Assembly (NCBI GenBank): GCA_959347315.1
Contig: OY365810.1
Span: 6,611,782-6,675,781, forward strand
Reading direction: 5' to 3'
Origin: Bimastos eiseni
Taxonomy: Eukaryota; Annelida; Clitellata; Crassiclitellata; Lumbricidae
DNA length: 64,000 nt
Below, one piece after another: positions 57,387 to 64,000 of this stretch (position 1 is its first letter; each line of letters begins with the position of its first letter). Position numbers and translations under genes: made by a program. The notes below the pieces were generated by a model. That model saw only the letters and a list, made by a program, of their open reading frames with translations. It had not been told where the DNA came from and searched no databases.

Positions 57387-60300
57387 ATGGAAGAGTGCAC
57401 AGTCTCGTTATTTTCAGATAATAGCAGCAGTGATTACAATGATCTCGAAGTTGCTGCTGTCATGGCTCTCGGTAAGGGCAAACAACGAACATGTACGATT
57501 TTCAGGCAGAAATAAAGGTGTGACGCTTCTACGGCCGAAACTTCGCCTATCAACGCAAGGAAAATTACTTCTACTGCCGAATTATACTTAAGTAGAATTT
57601 GGATGTGACGAAAGGAATTCTGTTTAAATATAACCTGGATGTGATGGAAAGAATCATACCTAAGTAGAAGTTGTATGCAATTAAAAGAATTCTGGTAAAA
57701 TAGAAGCTGGATTGATGGAAAAAAATCATACTTAGCTAGAAGGGGGTTTAGACATATAGGTCTAAGGCAGTGTTGGATAAGGCATAACCTCTCTGGCGGC
57801 TTTACAGATGTTGAATTCAGCTTTTGGCTGACTGTTTTTCAATTTATAAAATTTATATAAGAACGATTGGTTCAACGACGTGATCTATAGCAGCTGCATA
57901 AAAACATGCAGAAGTTCTACTAAGTAAAGGTAGACTAATATAGTGCAAAGTTTGGCACTACATGTAATGATGGTCTACAGTTGGAGAAACCCACTGTCAT
58001 ATGTAGACTCTGACAATTACGTGGCATTACACACAACAGCTGCTATGAGATATGTTATTGATACGATTACGCTGATTTGATTTTAGTAAGTAAAAACTTG
58101 ATTTGTTGCAGGCCGACATTTATACTAACATTTATTCATGAATATTTATTAACTTTCTTTCTTTTTGAAGTTATTGGTTGTCGGATCTTATAAATTAAAA
58201 GCATGTGATTTCATGCCATGATTTTTTTACTTAATCAATACCATGACATTTGAACTTTTTTGCAGTGACTTTAATCTCCCTAAGAAATATGAATAACATA
58301 TTTTCTTCAGTTGTTTTGACTGCACTTCAGAATAAGTTGACTATTTTTTTGTGTCCTATGGCATTGCAATTTTATGTCAAAGATGACTTGATTGAGCATT
58401 AAAGTAAATAAATTGGAGCTGCGGATATTAACAATTAATTAATCGATTTATCGTTAATTTGTTTTAACGGTTACAATTTTTTTAACGATTAATCGTTTAG
58501 ATTATTCCGCCCATCACTAACATGTACCGGAAGTTTTAAAGAAACGACATAAACCGTATACATTGCAACATGGCGGCGGATAGTAATCGAGATATTAAAT
58601 ATAAACACATATTAGGTCGATTACAATGCCATTTTGGATTTAAATTATTGGGTAACGGAAATGTCGAAAATGCTGATAACATTTATTGCATTCAATCCAA
58701 AAAATCGTTTGCATACCATGGATCTAACAATTCAGTAGGCCCTATGAGCAAGAAAACCACCTGTGTTATTTTCTGTATGTAACTAAATTCAGTAACCGAG
58801 AATTTTATTTGAAGTGTCGGTAACTTGTTTGACAAATTTAATTATACACATTTTGTGATTTAATCGAAATGAACTATTAATCGTTAATTTAAAAAAGTTA
58901 ACTATTAAAATTAAATTAATCGTTAACAGCCCTAAAATAATTGTATAATATTGAAATGTATTCTGTAAAATTGTTTTTGCAGCTCCGAAAAGTGGCGATG
59001 GAGATGCACATTGTGCGTCGGTGCCGATCATCAAGTCAACACAAGGGACTTCACCTCAGAGGGTAAGTTCACGTGTGGAATACTGTTTGACATTGTTTTA
59101 ATTATTGTGGATACTCATTGCTTTTGTCCGTGAGATTCTATCTTGGTGCATTTCTGATTATGAATATATGAGCAAAACAGAATTGATGGGGTTTAACAGT
59201 TAATCTTGATTACTTCTTTACTTGAAAACTCTGCCTGTTCAACTAGTTCTTAATCTTTTTGTCTTGATCTTTTTGTTTAACTCAAGTGATCATTTGTTCC
59301 TAGGACTAAGATTACCTTGGCTCAACACCTGGTATTTGCTGTTATCTTCATCTACCTGGAATTACCTTTCTCAATCACTTAGTGCTAATCTATTGTCCTG
59401 GCTTCTCTCCTTCTCTCACTCTTGAAAGCTTTTCTTTTTCCCCAGGGTTTCAGTGCTGAGAGCACCTATGAATGGTTATTCTTATTGAGAGGCGCTATAT
59501 AAATATCAAGATACTATACTATGGATGAAACCTACCATATCTAGCTTTGAAATGTAGGTTGCTTTTTTGGGGTTCTTCTTGTACTGTATAGTTAAACTTA
59601 TACATTTAGGTAAGGGCATTCTTCAAAATAAAACTTATTATAATACAAATTTCTGAACTTGTTGCATTTTGTTGAAAAACTTTGAAGCTCTTTGCATTTT
59701 TTAAGAAGCTTTGAAGGAAAGCTATGACAAGGACATTCTTGTCTGTATCAGAATATTTGCGTTATGATTAATGACCTGTATAAATGCATTAGATTGTGCA
59801 TCCTAATAAATTTATGAGTTGGTGTAATGTACAATTGAAATTATTTGAGAATGTATGTAGTAAATTGTGGTACTGGACATTATTCTCTGTGTTACATTTA
59901 GTTTGGTAAATTTACATTACCTGTTTTAGTCATCTACGGTTATGACGAACATTCCACGGGGAAATGCTGCCACCGAATCACCGCCATTAAACACATGTAT
60001 GGACTGGTTTTTACATCTTTGTGGTTTCTTTCTAAGTGTAGACTTTCTTTTTATGTAGGCCTATTTCAATGTTAGTTTTCTGAGATTGATCCTAAAGGTG
60101 GAGTGATATTTTAATATTGAAAAAGCAGTTCGACAATTTCACGATTGGCACTAAATATTGAGCCCCAATATTGTGTTAAAGGCAGATATATTTATCAATT
60201 GCACAGTGAAGCCTATGTACTCTAAATTTGCAAATTAAAGTTTTAAGACACCCTGGCATTTTGATAAATTGGTCTTGAGTTCAATGCTTTGTCATATATA

Positions 60301-62815
60301 TGCAGCTGTGGGATTGTGTTATCTTACCTACAAACACTATTGATTGGCTGCACCATTGAAATACTGATTTGACCGTGATTCCTCTTGCAAGTTAGACTCA
60401 AGTGAGGGTTTAACTGAAATTGGACAATAGCTAGATTGCTTGTGTTTTCGTGTGTCGTGCAAAGTCTATACTACAACCTAAATACCAGTTCTAAATGTTG
60501 TGCCTCCTACAATTACTGAATGTGCATCTGTGGTTTATTGTATCTGTATAAGTATCTGTTATTTACTGAAAATGTGTCTATGGTTAAATATATCTATTTA
60601 TCTATGGTTTGCATTTTAGGTGATTGGACGCTGACCCAAATGGCGTTCCGAGGAGACCTTTGTCTACTAAAAGCATCCATCACTGGTCAGTTCCTCCCAA
60701 TAGGACTTAGCTCTTGCAATGGGTCAAGGAACAATACTTCATTGTTTCACATGCGGGTTCAGCGTTTCAGATATGGTAATAATCAGTTGGGTATACTGTG
60801 GGCCACGTAGGACCCACGTGCTGATTTAAGTGACCCACCAAAGCTCAAAATGTTTTGCATTTAAAAAAAATGAAGTAGATGTCTTGAAGGAGCGCTATAT
60901 AACTCCTCCAAATAAATAAACAAATAAATAAAAGACAAAGGCCGACTTGGATATGACTATTTCATTTGTACTTTTGCTTATCACTTGACAGTGTGAAAAC
61001 AACCTCCATATTAAATTTTAATACAGTCAATCAATCTGTCATTGCCATTGAGTTTACTAGTACAGACCTCGGCTTCAAAAATAATTTATTTTCTGGATCA
61101 CTGTGTCATTAAGGTTGGACAGTACTAGTATGTGGTAATAATACAACTTGGGACAGATATATGTCTACCAATTAATGGTTAATTAATTATTCACTCCAAT
61201 TTGCTATTCTTGATCTGTCTGTTAGTGGTGCTAGTATCTTCCGTTTTCTGCCAGTTGCCACTCCAATTTGCCATACATTGTCTGTCTGTCTCACTGTATT
61301 TGTGCTTTTATCTGTCAGCTTCTCTTGTCTGTTAGATGCCACTCTGAATGAGGCTGATGATGATGGTAAGACTCCATTGATGTCTTCCGCTGTTTGTGGC
61401 TGGATACATGTTCTGAAGTACCTCTTAGAACAGGGAGCCGCTGTTGACATTCCTGATCGCCAACAGAGCACAGCACTGCACCAGTGTTGCTCCATTGGAA
61501 ACAAAGCAGTCGCTAAGCTTCTTATCGAATATGGTGCCAATGTAGATGCCATTGCAGAGGTAAGATACAGACAGACAGAGGCAAAATGCATTGGGACAAA
61601 TACTTCAGTTCCTTCTGTGTTCAAAACACTGTACCTTGCCTTAGTAAGGGAATACTCATTAGCTGAAGTAATGTTATTATTTTGTTAAGAATAACTTGTA
61701 AGGTAATAATACAGCGATTACTGGTAAAGTCACCACTAGTGAGCTCTCTCAAATACAGATCCAAACTGGTATAGTTCAATCCAGTGATTTTTCAGTTTGG
61801 AACCATGAGGAGTGATGCACTGCACTATGCTGTATACTGCAGAATGTTTATGTATGGCAGAACTATTCACAATTATAAGATTCCTGACCACTCTATGTTA
61901 GAAGTCTTGTCTTTGGTGTTCTCTGATTAAAGTTACTCTGTAGGAAGGTAATCTCTGCATCATTTTGTTCTCTTTAGCAAGATAATATCTGCATTATGTT
62001 TTTTACATTAGAAGGTAATATCTGCATTATGTTTTTTACATTAGAAGGTAATATCTGCATTATGTTTTTTACATTAGAAGGTAATATCTGCATTATGTTT
62101 TTTACATTAGAAGGTAATATCTGCATTATGTTTTTTACATTAGAAGGTAATATCTGCATTATGTTTTTTACATTAGAAGGTAATATCTGCATTATGTTTT
62201 TTACATTAGAAGGTAATATCTGCATTATGTTTTTTACATTAGAAGGTAATATCTGCATTATGTTTTTTACATTAGAAGGTAATATCTGCATTATGTTTTT
62301 TACATTAGAAGGTAATATCTGCATTATGTTTTTTACATTAGAAGGTAATATCTGCATTATGTTTTTTACATTAGAAGGTAATATCTGCATTATGTTTTTT
62401 ACATTAGAAGGTAATATCTGCATTATGTTTTTTACATTAGAAGGTAATATCTGCATTATGTTTTTTACATTAGAAGGTAATATCTGCATTATGTTTTTTA
62501 CATTAGAAGGTAATATCTGCATTATGTTTTTTTACATTATAAGGTAATATCTGCATTATGTTTTTTACATTAGAAGGTAATATCTGCATTATGTTTTTTA
62601 TGTATAAAAAATACTATCTGCTTTTTATTTTTTTTATGTAGGAAGGTAATACTCCTCTGCATTATGCTGTCTTTGGTAAACACAAGGACTGTGTGCGTCT
62701 TCTTCTGGAGTCTGGAGCTGATCTTACGATCAAAAACTTCGATGCATTGACTCCCACTGATCTTGCGCACAAACTTCGAAACAATGAGAGTAAGCAGCGG
62801 CGAATTTCTACTTAA
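57387..62815 (+). CDS. Ankyrin-repeat protein (6 exons)
   Basis: Exons from splice sites and phase: 57387-57471, 58983-59062, 59930-59996, 60620-60685, 61336-61559, 62642-62815. All join in frame. The first three give an acidic/Ser/Thr-rich N-terminus starting MEECTVSLFSDNSSSDYNDL. Exons 4-6 give about four ankyrin repeats: DWTLTQMAFRGDLCLLKASI (degenerate), DGKTPLMSSAVCGWIHVLKY, QSTALHQCCSIGNKAVAKLL, and GNTPLHYAVFGKHKDCVRLL, then DALTPTDLAHKL. Total is about 231 residues if the TAA at 62813 is used. A good donor (GAGA/GTAAGC at 62790) offers an alternative continuation. Layout loosely recalls RFXANK/ANKRA2, acidic N-terminus then short ankyrin block, but I cannot assign orthology. Protein-binding scaffold role is general to the fold. 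Confidence 0.82.
58414..58934 (+). mobile_element. Decayed hAT element in intron 1 of the ankyrin gene
   Basis: Ends TGGAGCTG and CAGCCCTA (inverted TAGGGCTG) are flanked by AAATAAAT / AAATAATT, a 7 of 8 match. Subterminal TTAATCG/CGATTAAT words are repeated at both ends. Inside, a 70-codon frame begins MAADSNRDIKYKHILGRL and includes KKSFAYHGSNNSVGP, resembling the BED-type zinc finger at the start of hAT transposases; one expected Cys is missing and the rest of the transposase is gone. Confidence 0.65.
59300..59520 (+). mobile_element. SINE/LINE 3' tail-like repeat
   Basis: The segment ends GAGGCGCTATATAAATATCA followed by AGATACTATAC, a tail form common to L2/CR1-type LINEs and their SINEs. 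A related GGAGCGCTATATAACT is at 60890. No coding capacity is visible, and the left edge is uncertain. Confidence 0.4.
60880..60932 (+). mobile_element. SINE-like tail with AAATAAAT repeats
   Basis: GGAGCGCTATATAACTCCTC followed by AAATAAATAAACAAATAAAT. It looks like the 3' end of a short retroposon in intron 4 of the ankyrin gene; the head was not identified. Confidence 0.4.
61941..62606 (+). repeat. 33 bp minisatellite built from the exon 6 splice junction
   Basis: About 18 near-identical units of a 33 bp repeat made of a T-run, ACATTAG, AAGGTAATATCTGCATTATG. A more diverged copy (TAGGAAGGTAATCTCTGCAT) is at about 61945. The unit closely matches the true junction at 62630-62668 (T-run, ATGTAG, GAAGGTAATACTCCTCTGCA, TTATG). 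Because 33 is divisible by 3 and the unit lacks stops in one frame per strand, both strands show a long repetitive open frame; neither is a gene. Confidence 0.93.
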
Positions 62816-64000
62816 TTGTCTTAAAATATGGCTTTTCTATTTTGATGCGTTCTGAAATTTTTTGAATGTATTTGTATTACCTAAAGTGATTTCATTATAT
62901 ATTTTTAAGTGTTCTACATTGGAGATCAAGCAGCACCATTTTTCTCTATTTTTTGCCTTTTCCTTGATTTCTTTATTTTCCTCATTTGTTCTTTTATGTG
63001 TCATACAGTCTAACATCATATATGTCTTGGTCATGTTGGTGCTCTTTCTTCCCTTCAATTCTTCCTTTATGTTGTCCTTAGGAGCCAGTTTTCATGCAAT
63101 GTGTTTGGCCAATCCATCTCATTTTGTATATCCTAATTCTGTTAAGGGTTATCTTGTATTACCTTGTTTTGTGGTGACCATTGATCAACGATCCTGCACC
63201 AGTTTCAAGTTGCAAAACTTTGCTGGCTTTTTTAGTCCGTAATGCGGATTTTTCTTCTCCATGCCCACATTTTGTGCTTGTTAAAAATTTTCCTTAATGT
63301 CAAACCAATGGACACAAAATATTGATGCTTTGAACTTCATATTATGGGAAGGTTCAGTCCAATCGTCAGTGAGTGCAGCTGCTGGTAATTGTAACAAGAT
63401 ATTGGTGAAACTAATCAGCTAATTGCAATGCTAGTCTATTGTTGATGCTTATTTTCAGAAGTTCATAAAATTATTCTCAGATTAAGTCCTACAAAAGTCA
63501 ACAGTGGAGCTCAACCAACAGTTTCCTTTCCACTGTTGTCCCTATTTTTATGCACAGGGTATTGTGTTCTTAGTTGCAGAGTTTACTGGTAGCACACAGG
63601 TCAAAGTAAGATTGTGAAATGCCTTTCTTGACAGGTAATCCAACCCTTGACCTTTGTATTAGCTTCAGCCCTGAACACCAATTTCCAGACTTTCTGATAA
63701 GATGTTTATCTATATTGTGCTTGAAATTCGTTATTTCATTTGCTTTAGATGTTTTTCCATTGTAGTGATGAATGTATTTCAAGAGTATATCCTTAGTCTA
63801 TTAAAAAACTGATGGCTCGAGATGCTGGATTCGGCTTTTTCCTATTGCATTGTCATTCAGAAATGGATTTGTCTTGTCAGTCTCTCAGCAAAATGTTCAG
63901 AGAGAGAAGTTCTCACCAACCAAGAAAATGAAGAACACATAATGAACGTCAATATTTGCAACACAATCATGTTCGCCACATCTTCCAAGGTGACTTCGAA
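62816..64000. other. Downstream stretch, no supportable gene
   Basis: T-rich DNA; the frame at 62862-63242 is hydrophobic and without motifs. If the alternative donor at 62790 is used, further ankyrin-gene exons could lie here or beyond the window, but I could not identify one with confidence. Confidence 0.4.

Noticed and set aside
61974..62547. Long repetitive open frames on both strands
   Set aside because: They are the 33 bp minisatellite read in the frame without stops; intronic, no codon-use signal, and present on both strands.
61975..62606. CRISPR-like regular repeat spacing
   Set aside because: The repeats are contiguous with no unique spacers, and the genome is eukaryotic.

Overview
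The window is from an intron-bearing animal genome, not a prokaryote. Coding exons are separated by introns with GT..AG boundaries and matching phases, intergenic DNA is AT-rich, and non-LTR retrotransposons, hAT-type elements, tRNA-derived SINEs and microsatellites are abundant. The palindrome TAGGCCTA recurs throughout. The gene families (INAF-motif protein, BH3-only protein, tandem CARDs, NHL propeller) together suggest a marine invertebrate, possibly a non-vertebrate deuterostome such as an echinoderm; that placement is inference.

Layout. 1-9 kb: mostly non-coding, with minisatellites, a TTAA-flanked element and one candidate exon of an unknown gene. 9.0-9.4 kb (minus): a single-exon INAF-motif membrane protein. 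13.3-13.9 kb (plus): a TATA-driven, single-exon, tail-anchored protein with a BH3 motif, probably a pro-apoptotic BH3-only protein. 14.5-50.1 kb: a young, rearranged tandem cluster of one unusual gene family. 50.1-57.1 kb: transposable elements, including a nearly intact RT/endonuclease ORF of an RLE-type non-LTR retrotransposon embedded in ATT microsatellites. 57.4-62.8 kb (plus): a six-exon ankyrin-repeat gene whose intron 5 carries a minisatellite resembling its own splice junction.

The central finding is the cluster. Gene 1 (17990-25384) splices into one open frame of 916 codons plus stop over eight exons. It encodes a short N-terminus, CARD, second CARD, linker, long coiled coil and a C-terminal NHL-type beta-propeller: a TRIM-NHL-like layout with two CARDs where RING/B-box would be. 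Copy 2 (29189-30794) has lost the second CARD, linker and propeller and is a pseudogene. Copy 3 (exons 43116-49819) is nearly identical to gene 1 but has lost the normal first exon. Two copies of a diverged first exon lie upstream, inside a 3.46 kb unit repeated about three times that also carries a LINE fragment and a hAT-like element. Most internal exons begin and end in phase 1, so whole domains could be gained or lost without frameshift.

A BH3-only candidate beside a CARD cluster suggests a cell-death or innate-immunity neighbourhood, but nothing here proves functional linkage. Near-identity of the duplicated blocks means assembly error must be excluded. Exon models are mine, from reading splice sites and phases; no alignment, search or transcript evidence was available.
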